The position numbers were made by a program, and so were the translations under genes. Shown in pieces: positions 43,345 through 51,760 of a DNA stretch of 64,000 nt. The first letter of the stretch is position 1; the number at the start of each line of letters is the position of its first letter. The notes below the pieces were generated by a model, which saw only the letters and a list, made by a program, of their open reading frames with translations, was not told where the DNA came from and searched no databases. The stretch is from VGSG01 sp040756375 (GTDB taxonomy: Bacteria; Desulfobacterota; Desulfomonilia; Desulfomonilales; Desulfomonilaceae), in assembly GCA_040756375.1 (NCBI GenBank), contig JBFLZC010000002.1:62001-126000 (forward strand), written 5' to 3'.

Positions 43345-44466
43345 CTATTTGCACAAGTCCAGTGCGTAATCGACTTCCTCGGCCACGAGGCCCTCGCTGG
43401 ACGGGCGGATGGCTTCAAGCGCTCGTTGAGCAGAGCGGCCACCGATCCGGCCCAACGCCCAGGCGCACATTGCCCGGACCCGCTCGTCGCCGTTTTCCTC
43501 AGACGCCCTGGCCAGCTCCGGCACGTACTTTGGGTCCCGCGTGTTCCCCATGCAGCGGGCCACGTTCATTTTCCAGCGCCAGATGTCGTTTGCGGACATG
43601 TAGAACATATGCGGCCAGATGCGCTGCTCGAAATATGGGCGATCCATGTGAAGCAGCTTCTCCAAGTGAAAGTCGGAGCTTTTCTTAGCTACCCGTTCGT
43701 TCTCCGGCAGATTTGCGGCCAGCCAAGGGGCGTTTCGCGGGCACACGTTCTGGCAGCGGTCGCACCCGTATACGTACAGCCCCATAGGTTCCCTGAATTC
43801 TCGCGGGGTAAGGCCCGAACCGAAATAGGTGAGATACGACGCGCAGCGCCGAGGATCGATCTTGCGCGGCCCTTTCAGTGCACCTGTGGGACAGGATACG
43901 ATGCACGTGCTCTTGCACCAGTCAGGACAGCCCACTTCCAGAGTTGGCTGGTCCGGTTCGTATTCCGCGTCTACGACCACCGCGATGGGCAAAACCCACG
44001 AACTTTGTCGCGCCACTGAATTTGAGTAAAAGAGGCAGTTCTTCCCGAACGTGCCCAAGCCGGCACGTGCCGCGGCCAGTCGGTGCGGAAGGTGAAAAGG
44101 CACCTTGGATTCAATGCCATGCTCTCTTAGAAAAGAGCGGAAAGCTTTGAGGCGCACAGCAAGACCGTCTTTGGTAACTCGATCGTCATCGAGGTAACAC
44201 CGACCGAAAAATGGCTCCAGATAGCGAGGATAAGCTTTGCGGAAATACACCTCCATGAGCACGATGATGGTCCGCGCCTGGGCCATCACGTTCTTGGGAT
44301 CCGTGCCGGCCATAAGATCGAGGCCGCCCGCAATGGCCCAAGCGTACTCCGCTTCCCGTTCCTTGAGTATTTTCTTTTGTGAATCGAACGGTTCCGCGGT
44401 GGTAAAACCGATATCTTCGAAGTCCAACTCGTGCGCCTTTTCTATGATTTCATCGCGAGACAGCAT
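43345..44466 (-). CDS. Epoxyqueuosine-reductase-like (QueG-related) iron-sulfur protein with HEAT tail
   Basis: This 373-residue protein follows the QueG plan. The N-terminal cobalamin-binding-like domain includes HLPHRLAAARAGLGTFGKNCLFY. A double [4Fe-4S] ferredoxin region follows (CPDWCKSTCIVSCPTGAL and YGCDRCQNVCPRNAPW). The C-terminal HEAT-like helices contain VRAMCAWALGRIGG. QueG reduces epoxyqueuosine in tRNA. The N terminus is diverged and the 'YGWD' of typical QueG is reduced to YGCD, so a related cobalamin-dependent reductase is possible. No queuosine genes are adjacent. AAGGAG lies ten bases before the ATG. Confidence 0.78.
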   Translation of the reverse strand: MLSRDEIIEKAHELDFEDIGFTTAEPFDSQKKILKEREAEYAWAIAGGLDLMAGTDPKNVMAQARTIIVLMEVYFRKAYPRYLEPFFGRCYLDDDRVTKDGLAVRLKAFRSFLREHGIESKVPFHLPHRLAAARAGLGTFGKNCLFYSNSVARQSSWVLPIAVVVDAEYEPDQPTLEVGCPDWCKSTCIVSCPTGALKGPRKIDPRRCASYLTYFGSGLTPREFREPMGLYVYGCDRCQNVCPRNAPWLAANLPENERVAKKSSDFHLEKLLHMDRPYFEQRIWPHMFYMSANDIWRWKMNVARCMGNTRDPKYVPELARASEENGDERVRAMCAWALGRIGGRSAQRALEAIRPSSEGLVAEEVDYALDLCK

Positions 44467-44667
44467 AGGCAGAATGCTCCTTGAAAGAAATCTGAGAGTC
44501 CGTCCGTAGTTTCAGAGAACGCCGGAGACACCACAGTTATACCCGAAAACTTCGAGGATATCATGTTCATTCAAAAGGGAGATTTAGCTCAAGGTGGGAT
44601 TCCGTGGCATGAAAGCACCATATGTCCAGCCGGCAGGATGAGTCACGCGCAGGTTTGCGCCCCACGC

Positions 44668-45132
44668 CTAGTCGCCTTGCAGCATTCGCTGGAGTTCCTC
44701 TATAAGAGGGCGTTGGCCTTTCAATATCTTTTCCATTGCGATATCGGGAGCGAACCAACCACCACGGTCAACTTCCGGGAATTCCTGAAATTGCCCCGAA
44801 CGCGGAGGCCATTCCATTGAGAACGTATTGCTTGTGATCGCATTCGCGTCGCAGTCTCCCTCAACTGCCCAAGCAGACACTATCTTGCCGCCTGGCTGCT
44901 TTATGTCCTTAAGTCGGATGAATTCACCCACAGCCGCAAACCCGGTTTCCTCAAGGAATTCTCGCTTAGCCACTTCAAACGGATCTTCACCCGGTTCATA
45001 TTCGCCCTTAGGAATGGACCAGGCTCCGAGGTCCTTCTTGGCCCAGTGCGGCCCACCCATATGGATAAGGAATACCTCCAAATTGCCGTCAACAAGCCGG
45101 TACATGAGAAGTCCTGCGCTTCGTTTTCTCAT
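44668..45132 (-). CDS. NUDIX hydrolase
   Basis: This ~154-residue protein contains an intact Nudix box reading G-x5-E-x7-REFLEETG (within GEYEPGEDPFEVAKREFLEETG, split here: GEYEPGE, DPFEVAK, REFLEETG). N-terminal MRKRSAGLLMYRLVDGNLEV and WSIPKGE resemble the NTP pyrophosphohydrolase/ADP-ribose group that cleans up nucleotide derivatives. An in-frame TTG at 45165 overlaps the upstream gene's stop, but ATG 45132 fits the family start. Residues after the box (WAVEGDCDANAITSNTF) are typical of DUF-like Nudix proteins of about 150 residues. Confidence 0.88.
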   Translation of the reverse strand: MRKRSAGLLMYRLVDGNLEVFLIHMGGPHWAKKDLGAWSIPKGEYEPGEDPFEVAKREFLEETGFAAVGEFIRLKDIKQPGGKIVSAWAVEGDCDANAITSNTFSMEWPPRSGQFQEFPEVDRGGWFAPDIAMEKILKGQRPLIEELQRMLQGD

Positions 45133-45161
45133 ATGTGACGGCTCACCCCCGGTAAAATGTT

Positions 45162-46082
45162 TCAAGTCCCATATTGTTCCAAAACATGCACTATGTTTAA
45201 CAGCGTCTGGTTCGCGGGTGTAGGGATCCCGTGATATTCGCCCAGCTCTGCCATCTTCCCGGCAAAGATTTCGACCTCGGTTTTGCGGCCTGCCTCAATA
45301 TCCTGCAACATCGAAGTCTTGCCCGTGGGAGACAGGGTTTTAAGCACGGAATACCAATCATGGAGATCCTGTTCGCCCAGGTTCACCCCGATTCGCTGTG
45401 CAACCACGATCACTTCCCGCATCAACGTTTCCATCAATGCCTGTGCGTCCGGCGATGATTGAAATGCTCCATAGGGAGCTCGCATCACCGCCGAGGCCTG
45501 ATTGATCCCCACGTTGACCATGAACTTCCACCACAGCATACGAATCATGTCAACAGGTGTTTCAGACGCGATCCCTGCCCGGTCGAATGCTTCCCGGACG
45601 CGGAGCACTCGTTCACTCGGATGCGAATTATCAGCCTCACCAAAGTAGATTTTTCCCGGATTCGTATATTTGACCGAATTCCCTTCGCGAACCGCGTCTA
45701 TTGCAACCGCAATGGCATAGAGCACCTTGTCCATGCCATAGACGGAGCCAAGGTATTCTTCGCTATCAAGCCCATTCATTACGGAGATAAAAGTCGTCTG
45801 ATCTCCAACTACGTTTCTTAGGTCGTGGACCGCTTCCGGCAGATTATGGCTCTTGAGAGCCACGATGATGAGATCCGCGGGCGGCGCGGTTTCGTCAGGA
45901 TGAACCACCGGAATTGAATATTGCTTTCCATTGACCACCAAACCTTCGGCCCTCAGTCGCTCGTACCGTGGTTCCCGAGCGACCAACACCGTGGAGAATG
46001 AAGCCGCATCGAAGAACCTGTACGCGTACGCAGCCCCCATTGCTCCTGCTCCGAGGAGCGCTATGTTCTTAATTTCCTTCAC
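45162..46082 (-). CDS. 2-dehydropantoate 2-reductase family protein
   Basis: This 306-residue two-domain enzyme has an N-terminal Rossmann motif LLGAGAMGAAYAYRF, PADLIIVALKSHNL, ISVMNGLDSEEYLG, and a C-terminal helical domain with the catalytic Lys region WWKFMVNVGINQASAVMRAPYG and the LQDIEAGRKTEVEIFAGKM tail. PanE reduces ketopantoate with NADPH for coenzyme A synthesis, but many family members act on other 2-keto acids. GTG at 46082 follows GGAGG closely. The Nudix gene lies immediately downstream. Confidence 0.9.
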   Translation of the reverse strand: MKEIKNIALLGAGAMGAAYAYRFFDAASFSTVLVAREPRYERLRAEGLVVNGKQYSIPVVHPDETAPPADLIIVALKSHNLPEAVHDLRNVVGDQTTFISVMNGLDSEEYLGSVYGMDKVLYAIAVAIDAVREGNSVKYTNPGKIYFGEADNSHPSERVLRVREAFDRAGIASETPVDMIRMLWWKFMVNVGINQASAVMRAPYGAFQSSPDAQALMETLMREVIVVAQRIGVNLGEQDLHDWYSVLKTLSPTGKTSMLQDIEAGRKTEVEIFAGKMAELGEYHGIPTPANQTLLNIVHVLEQYGT

Positions 46083-46184
46083 GCCACCTCCAATACGAGT
46101 GCCTTATCTGTGGCCGAGGGCTTTGAGTGGGGGGCTGCTCGCTCGCCTCTCCCGCCATGCCGCTCGCCCCTGGGAGTATGGGTC

Positions 46185-46454
46185 TCACAAGTCGCGCAGG
46201 ACCTTCATATACTCCGCGTGGGAACCGATCCAGAACCATACCATTGCGTCGTCAACCTTCAAGCCCAAAGCTCGCCAGCCGATACCGACACGGATGGAGT
46301 AAACGGGCATACGCTTGCCCACGAGCTTGAATTGCACACTGGGATGGCGGGGATTTTCCTTCCAGAGTTTATAGTTCTTCCGGGCAAGGCGTTGAATGCG
46401 GGCTGGAAGTTCTCGAAAGCAAGAGATGAAGTCTGCAGAGAGATGAGATTTCAC
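46185..46454 (-). CDS. RelE/ParE-superfamily toxin-like protein
   Basis: This 89-residue protein has the compact RelE/ParE pattern: an N-terminal helical pair (SADFISCFRELPARIQRLARKNYKLW), then strands with VGKRMPVYSIRVGIGWRALGL and a final VWFWIGSHAEYMKVL containing the conserved His. The family includes ribosome-dependent RNases and gyrase poisons; this sequence does not say which. Its ATG overlaps the stop of the antitoxin-like gene by four bases, giving a standard antitoxin-first pair. Confidence 0.82.
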   Translation of the reverse strand: MKSHLSADFISCFRELPARIQRLARKNYKLWKENPRHPSVQFKLVGKRMPVYSIRVGIGWRALGLKVDDAMVWFWIGSHAEYMKVLRDL

Positions 46455-46669
46455 AGGTCGTCGAATCCCATTTCCTTCGTCTTACCGGTACGATATTCCT
46501 GTAGCGCTTTCTTCGCCAGAGTTTCCAACTTCTCCTGCGAGCCTTCCAGCGCACTTTCCCAGCGTGCTTCCCATTCGATTTCTTCCAACAGCTCCTTGGC
46601 AAGCTGGTCCTGGAGATCATCAGGAAGCTCGGACGCCTTTTCAAAAGCTTGTGTCAGCAGCTTGGTCAT
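46451..46669 (-). CDS. Antitoxin-like protein partner of the RelE/ParE-type toxin
   Basis: This 72-residue acidic, helical protein (LTQAFEKASELPDDLQDQLAKELLEEIEWEARWESAL) resembles the antitoxin family with a ...LPDDLQDQLAKELLEEIEWE... segment that accompanies RelE/ParE toxins. The C-terminal part (LETLAKKALQEYRTGKTKEMGFDDL) is probably the toxin-binding tail. ATG at 46669 follows AGAGG. The putative promoter upstream contains a short palindrome that could be its operator. Confidence 0.8.
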   Translation of the reverse strand: MTKLLTQAFEKASELPDDLQDQLAKELLEEIEWEARWESALEGSQEKLETLAKKALQEYRTGKTKEMGFDDL

Positions 46670-46690
46670 GCGCCACACCTCTTTCCAAAG

Positions 46691-46719
46691 AACGTACCCT
46701 CATCCTTTTATCGTGTCAA
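46691..46719 (-). promoter_or_regulatory. Putative promoter of the RelE/ParE-type pair
   Basis: The minus strand has TTGACA (46714-46719), a 17-base spacer and TACGTT (46691-46696), placing the start about 15 bases before the antitoxin ATG. The near-palindrome CAACACGCGTTG overlaps the -35 and could be the autoregulatory operator. The -10 match is weak. Confidence 0.45.
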
Positions 46720-46857
46720 CACGCGTTGGACAGCCATTCAGGTCCAAGAGATCGCCAGTCCGCAAGATTCGACGAGGGCTGTCTAGGCTCATCTCTATCG
46801 CGCGACAGCTTATTGGCCCCTTGCCAAAAGTCTTGTCGGATTTGAGGCGGCTTAATT

Positions 46858-46952
46858 CCGTCATTCCTGCGGAAGCAGGAATCCAGTCACGCTAAAGGCG
46901 TGATTCGATCCCGCGCGACGCTGGATTGGACCCCGGCGTTCGTCGTTCATGG
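46858..46952. repeat. Mosaic palindromic repeat upstream of the orphan HicB gene
   Basis: The block starts with GTCATTCCTGCGGAAGCAGGAATCCAG, a widespread intergenic repeat, here split as ATTCCTGC (46863-46870) / GCAGGAAT (46875-46882). TCACGC (46887-46892) / GCGTGA (46898-46903) follows, and then CTGGAT at 46921, complementary to ATCCAG at 46881. The repeat abuts the probable hicB start. Confidence 0.7.
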
Positions 46953-46965
46953 AAAAAAACTCACT

Positions 46966-47139
46966 ATGATCTACTGGGAGGGAGAAAGAATCCGGCTCGG
47001 CAAGCTACTGGAACATCCCGAAATAATGACCCAGCGCGAGACCCTGGAAGAATTGGAGGAGAACCTCAAGGACGCTTACCGCCTCGTGGCCCTCGAAGAC
47101 GTTCCCAATTCCTATGAGATCAAAGAAATCGTGCTATGA
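46966..47139 (+). CDS. Orphan HicB-family antitoxin-like protein
   Basis: This 57-residue protein has the HicB pattern MIYWEGERIRLGKLLEHPEI, MTQRETLEELEENLKDAYRLV and EIKEIVL. An earlier ATG at 46900 lies inside a repeat element and would add 22 residues unlike the family, so the start is taken at 46966, although its ribosome-binding site is weak. The HicA gene that normally follows is missing: only a 26-codon open frame (MSYRPGKRLTGNAS...) is seen after the stop. It may be a relic or an antidote acting in trans. Confidence 0.7.
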   Translation: MIYWEGERIRLGKLLEHPEIMTQRETLEELEENLKDAYRLVALEDVPNSYEIKEIVL

Positions 47140-47250
47140 GTTACAGACCAGGGAAGCGACTCACAGGTAATGCATCCACAACCAAGCGTGGTCTTTTCCG
47201 AATGCAGCATAAATAAGGCAGGTTTTGCTCCTTTCGCCCTTCCTCTTTCC

Positions 47251-48600
47251 TCACATGGTACCAGAAGCGGGTCGCCAGTCAAATTCTAAGGCGGTGCGCT
47301 GAACAAACTCGCCGCTTGAGAGCATATGTTCTAATGTAGCTACAATCCAGAAGTTATGAAGATGCCTCTGATCGTTGTTGCAGGGACAGTCTTGAGGGCC
47401 AGCCACCCGAATCCACGTGAAGTCATGAGACAACCGATATGTCCACGGCATAGTAATTCCTGAACGCACCAGTTGCATCCCGGGATGCTCGACCATAATG
47501 GAACAAATTTCGGCCGTTTCCTCATCTACTAGACTAACGAACACGCCCTTCCCGTAACGACAATCGTGAGGGAACTCTGGGAAACCGATGATCCCGTTCG
47601 CTTCAATTGCAACGGAGCGCTTGGCACGAAGGAAAGCACAGACTTTTTTTAATCTCACATCAGCAGGCCTCGGAGGCGGGTACAGCATTTCTTCCGGCAC
47701 GCGGACAAACGTGGCGTTCCAAAAAGGAAGTTGCTCGCCGCCTCGGTTGTCGGCAATCCAAAATGGCCGAAAGAACGCGTTCTGAGGGGGAAAGATCTTC
47801 TCATGTCTCCAATCGTACTCTGGGAGCGCAAGCCCCCGTGCAAAAGCAGCAAGGCCATCGCGATCAGAGAGGCATGTCCATGGCACCCTTAGCAGTGCAT
47901 CGAGAATTGTATCCTCTTCTCGCGAGGGGAAGAGGTCCTCGGTTTTGTAAAATCCAGCCAACTCCGCTGCTTCGCTCAAGACCGCACTTGGGCATACCAA
48001 GTGTGCGTGGATGGTCTCGGGAGGTAAAGTTGTGCGTAGCGGACCCACCAGAAGCGCTCGCTGCTTCGAATAGCGCGCTGTAAAGTCTTTGGGCTCCAGT
48101 ATTGCGAGATCGAAGACTCCAACGTTGTTTTTCTCCAACGCAGTTCGATCAAACACGTAGAGATGGCCGTCACCGTCTCCGAAGGAGTACCCTGCCTGCT
48201 GCTGTCGTAGGAGCATGGCCTGTTCGTAACAATCCTCAGAAAGCGAGACGATGATATTGTCTTTGAATGCATGAGACCCAAACCAAGCGGCCACTGGAAA
48301 ATGGGAGGTGACATCCACATACTGCGAACGCCAACCATAATGTTGGAGAAGCGCTTGCCCGAATTCGATGCTCACTTCCTCGGGCTTACATCCACTAAGG
48401 AGGCAAATGACTTCCCTCACATAGTGGCTCCATTTGAACGTTAGTGGTGGCACGCAACCGTGTCTCGTGAAAGATGCTTGGATGTTCGCCTTGCTGTCCT
48501 TGACGAAGTGGTGTCTCTGGCCACGGAAGAGCGCATCCGGTGGCATTCGCGAGACCCAGCGCTCAAGCTCCTTCAGGTTTGTGCAGCCGACTTCCAACAT
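47251..48600 (-). CDS. FRG-domain protein
   Basis: This 449-residue protein has an N-terminal FRG domain. It shows ALFRGQRHHF (about 23-32), ALLQHYGWRSQYVDVTSHFPVAAWF (from about residue 83; the QHYG and DxT/S motifs are family landmarks), and later strands IIVSLSEDCYEQ and LYVFDRTAL. FRG domains occur in phage-defence and toxin-like proteins, and enzymatic activity is not established. The C-terminal ~200 residues are not recognised. ATG at 48600 is preferred to 48633 because GGGAGA lies eight bases before it. It has the same orientation as the PD-(D/E)XK nuclease gene 243 bases upstream. Confidence 0.75.
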   Translation of the reverse strand: MLEVGCTNLKELERWVSRMPPDALFRGQRHHFVKDSKANIQASFTRHGCVPPLTFKWSHYVREVICLLSGCKPEEVSIEFGQALLQHYGWRSQYVDVTSHFPVAAWFGSHAFKDNIIVSLSEDCYEQAMLLRQQQAGYSFGDGDGHLYVFDRTALEKNNVGVFDLAILEPKDFTARYSKQRALLVGPLRTTLPPETIHAHLVCPSAVLSEAAELAGFYKTEDLFPSREEDTILDALLRVPWTCLSDRDGLAAFARGLALPEYDWRHEKIFPPQNAFFRPFWIADNRGGEQLPFWNATFVRVPEEMLYPPPRPADVRLKKVCAFLRAKRSVAIEANGIIGFPEFPHDCRYGKGVFVSLVDEETAEICSIMVEHPGMQLVRSGITMPWTYRLSHDFTWIRVAGPQDCPCNNDQRHLHNFWIVATLEHMLSSGEFVQRTALEFDWRPASGTM

Positions 48601-48843
48601 CTTGTTTCTCTCCCGGTTCTTGAGGTTTAACATCGATTAAATTGATATGCACAACCTCCGAAAGACAGGTGTTCGAGCTTTATCGTGGGCTCCCCCAAAA
48701 AGAACTGCTTTTCCGGAAAAGCTAGTACGCCAAGTGTGTTGCCCCTTTCGGGACCCAAGAAGGTCGTAATCAGACTGACAAACCTGGCCTTTGTGATGGC
48801 CTCAACCTATAGGCGGTTGTCGCCGATGGCAAATGAGCGTCTC

Positions 48844-50070
48844 CTATCCCGGAACATCGAACGCCAGCACTGTCAGGAGCATCTCGCGGTTTCGGTCATC
48901 CCGGTGGCTGAAAATGTACTGAAAGTTCGTTTCAAAGTTCCTGTCTACCGCCCTTTTGAAATTAGAATGGGCCTCGACTGTAGATGGAATAGCATCAAGG
49001 ACAGCAGAGAAGTTTTTCCGTCGATTGAAGATGATAACGGCCACTTTTGTGTCACGCCAGCTGCTGTAACTCAATACTTGATCAATCGTTTTAGTTAGTC
49101 TCTTTGGACCACCCCAGTACTTGCATTCGGCAATGAATATATTCTTCCCTTCGACTCGAATCAAAATGTCTGTTTTCCCTTCGTAATTGAAGGTTTCCCC
49201 GGTGGCTTGGCCTTCATAATGCCCATTAAGCTGGACCAAGAAGTGAAACCTTAGCGTTTCCTCATCCATAGTGGCAAAAGCGGAAGGACTCAACTCCATT
49301 ACTTGCGCCATGTTATTAATTACGTTAAGAATATGGTTATAGTCAGCAATTGACAAGGTTGGCTCAGGTTTGAAAGGTGCCGTGCTTGCAGGTGGCAAAG
49401 TTGGCGTGATTCTGCGGCGCACCTGTGGAGCAACATAGGTCCTCGACTGATCATTCCTCTCCTTTAACGGAAAGCCAAGCGCCGCCACTAAATTCAGGTC
49501 CGCCAGCAGCTTGTCTCTCCTCTGTTGAATGATCTTGTGAGCAAACACTCGGAGTAGATTATTGAAGCCAAGAACGTCCTTGCGAAGAGTCTCGAGATGC
49601 TCTTTTATGTCCGAGATCATCCGATTGATTTCTCCTTTGACCTGTGCTGGTTTCATATCGGTGCCCGCGACTCGAAGGACGAGTTTGTCGGTTTTTACCT
49701 CTCCGAAGGGCGGATCAAGCGTATACGTTGTTGGCTGCATTTTAAAAACTTCCGCGTCCCCGTCAAACGGAACAGTAATCTCTACAGCCGTACCAGTGAC
49801 GGAAAACGGACCCCTACGTTTGCCCCTACGGCGGCATTCGTCGAGAGTTAGGTGGATCTCTGTTTCGTGCTGATCGGCTAAGATCTCATGTTCCCGAAGA
49901 ACGGGGACATTAATCCGATACTCTTGCTCGAGATAACTGCAAAGATCATCAATGGACGTATTGAGAAGACGAGTTCCATCGATGACGGCGACATCATGAG
50001 CGACTCGCCTCTTCCTATCCTCTTGCACAAGAGAGACATCAACTTTCGAGAACAAGCAGTCCGATGGCAT
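48844..50070 (-). CDS. PD-(D/E)XK nuclease-superfamily protein
   Basis: In this 408-residue protein the C-terminal ~130 residues form a restriction-endonuclease-like domain: Asp301 in YEGKTDILI and Glu315-x-Lys317 in IFIAECKYWGG make the D...ExK metal site, followed by TKTIDQVLSYSSWRDTKVAVIIF. The N-terminal ~290 residues are unrecognised. They contain a long helical stretch (EINRMISDIKEHLETLRKDV) and mixed strand/helix sequence. Such architecture suggests a defence nuclease with its own recognition part. GGGAGA lies eight bases before the ATG. No methyltransferase or helicase gene adjoins it. Confidence 0.72.
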   Translation of the reverse strand: MPSDCLFSKVDVSLVQEDRKRRVAHDVAVIDGTRLLNTSIDDLCSYLEQEYRINVPVLREHEILADQHETEIHLTLDECRRRGKRRGPFSVTGTAVEITVPFDGDAEVFKMQPTTYTLDPPFGEVKTDKLVLRVAGTDMKPAQVKGEINRMISDIKEHLETLRKDVLGFNNLLRVFAHKIIQQRRDKLLADLNLVAALGFPLKERNDQSRTYVAPQVRRRITPTLPPASTAPFKPEPTLSIADYNHILNVINNMAQVMELSPSAFATMDEETLRFHFLVQLNGHYEGQATGETFNYEGKTDILIRVEGKNIFIAECKYWGGPKRLTKTIDQVLSYSSWRDTKVAVIIFNRRKNFSAVLDAIPSTVEAHSNFKRAVDRNFETNFQYIFSHRDDRNREMLLTVLAFDVPG

Positions 50071-50332
50071 CAGTGGTTTCTCCCAGACATCATTTCCACT
50101 CTTCGTTCATCTCTGAATGGCCATAGGTCCAGCCAAGAGGGGCTTGCGCTTCCCTCTTTGGTACGTTCAGAATTACCACAGGTTATCTAAACCATCAGTG
50201 TCCGTCCCCTCCCCAGATGTTTCAGTTTGGCTGCCAAGTCTTTGGCTTGATCCCTAAACCGAGCTTCTTCGCGACTCGCTTCAACCGCCTTGCAGCGAGG
50301 TGCATGGTGCCATCGCACTGGTTGTTTTCACT

Positions 50333-51295
50333 CTATACTCGATTTCGGCTCTGCCACGGCAACCTATCCAAATCCACATTCCCGCCGGATAGGATCACGC
50401 CTATCCGCAGACCGGTCAGATCTATCTTGCGCTCCCACAGGGCTCCGCCCGGCACGGCCGAGGAAGGCTCAATGATTATCTTCGCACGTTCCCATATAAA
50501 TTTCATCGCAGCCACGATGGCTGCTTCGCTTACGGTAACAATTTGCTCCGCACGCTCACGGATAATGGGGAAGGTAAGGTCGCCCAATGAGGTCAAAAGG
50601 CCGTCCGCGATGCTCTGCGGATTTACCGATGGGAGTATTTTCCCCGAGGCCAGCGAACGAAAAGCGTCATCAGCGCCTTCGGGTTCGGCTCCGATGACCC
50701 GGATGCCCTGAGAAAGTTCCGTAGACGCAATGGACGTGCCGCTCAAGAGCCCGCCTCCGCCCACAGGAGCAAGGATTACGTCCAGATCGGGGATATCCTG
50801 CAACAATTCCAGCGCCGCGGTGCCTTGTCCTGCAATGACCTGATAATTGTTATATGGATGAATTGATGTCGCGCCGGTTTCGGCAATCACCCGCTCTTGC
50901 ATGGCTTGCCGTGCTTCGAGGGTCGGCTCGCAGAAGGTGATTATGCCGCCGTAGCCTGCGACCGCTGCCTTCTTCACCGCGGGTGCGGTCCGTGGCATCA
51001 CAATGTATGCCGGGATACCACGCAATCGAGCGGCCAATGCCAGCGCCTGGGCATGATTGCCCGACGAATGCGTTACCACGCCTCGCGCCAGATCCGATTC
51101 AGGTAGCGAAAACACAGCATTGCACGCGCCACGAAACTTAAACGCTCCCACTTTTTGCAGATTTTCACATTTAAGAAAGACCTGCGCGCCAACCTGTCGG
51201 TCGAGGCTGGAACAGGTAAGTACCGGCGTGCGGTGCGCGTATGGCCGGATGCGCTCTGCGGCCTGGCGAATTTCATCGATCGTGGGTGCAGGCAC
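50333..51295 (-). CDS. Threonine/serine dehydratase-like PLP enzyme
   Basis: This 320-residue fold-type II PLP enzyme has the Schiff-base Lys in VGAFKFRGACNA (Lys53), SSGNHAQALALAARLRG binding substrate carboxylate, and the phosphate loop PVGGGGLLSG. It lacks the C-terminal ACT-like regulatory domain of biosynthetic IlvA, so it resembles catabolic TdcB, serine racemase or a hydroxy-aspartate dehydratase. The product would be a 2-keto acid plus ammonia. GTG at 51295 follows AAGGAGA. No pathway neighbours are evident. Confidence 0.88.
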   Translation of the reverse strand: MPAPTIDEIRQAAERIRPYAHRTPVLTCSSLDRQVGAQVFLKCENLQKVGAFKFRGACNAVFSLPESDLARGVVTHSSGNHAQALALAARLRGIPAYIVMPRTAPAVKKAAVAGYGGIITFCEPTLEARQAMQERVIAETGATSIHPYNNYQVIAGQGTAALELLQDIPDLDVILAPVGGGGLLSGTSIASTELSQGIRVIGAEPEGADDAFRSLASGKILPSVNPQSIADGLLTSLGDLTFPIIRERAEQIVTVSEAAIVAAMKFIWERAKIIIEPSSAVPGGALWERKIDLTGLRIGVILSGGNVDLDRLPWQSRNRV

Positions 51296-51760
51296 GGTGT
51301 CTCCTTTGTCCGTGCCTATTCAAAATCGAACTGCCCTCCTCGCGCAAGTGCTTTTTTGATGCCGCTCCGCTCTCAAACGAGTAAGAATCGGGGAGGACCT
51401 TCTTGTAACCCCGCGAGGCGCGGGGCTCCCCGAACCCCTCCCCAAGAACTTTCATCATTTCTCGGAATCCTCATTTCTCTCCGCGGGGAGAAATGAGGAT
51501 TCCGAAAAGCGTGAGAGTTGCTCGGGAGGGACGTGGGGCATTGGGGCTAACTCTGGGTCAGGTTCTTGGTCCCTGGCGACCCCCTCACCCTGCCCTCTTT
51601 GTGGGGCGGCCTTTCCAGGCCGCCGGCAGGCTGGAAAGCCTGCCCCACAAGGGGAAAGGATCCTTCAATCCCCTCCCTTGATGGGAGGGGCTAGGGGAGG
51701 GTGAGATCGGGTCGCATTCAACGCGTTGCTGCGTGGTAAATGGTTCGCGAAAGCGCTTTA
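51296..51760. repeat. Intergenic block of stacked hairpins
   Basis: These 465 bases hold no gene but at least four palindromes: CCCCGCG (51409-51415) / CGCGGGG (51419-51425); a 17-bp stem CGGAATCCTCATTTCTC (51463-51479) / GAGAAATGAGGATTCCG (51488-51504); a long imperfect dyad TTGTGGGGC...GCCCCACAA around 51599-51651 with Gly/Cys-rich inner arms; and CCCCTCCC (51670-51677) / GGGAGGGG (51683-51690). They are REP-like and lie between the dehydratase and the 3' end of the subtilase gene. Confidence 0.65.

Noticed and set aside
51409..51690. Possible CRISPR-like repeat array
   Set aside because: The palindromes differ in sequence and spacing; no direct repeat-spacer pattern and no cas gene.
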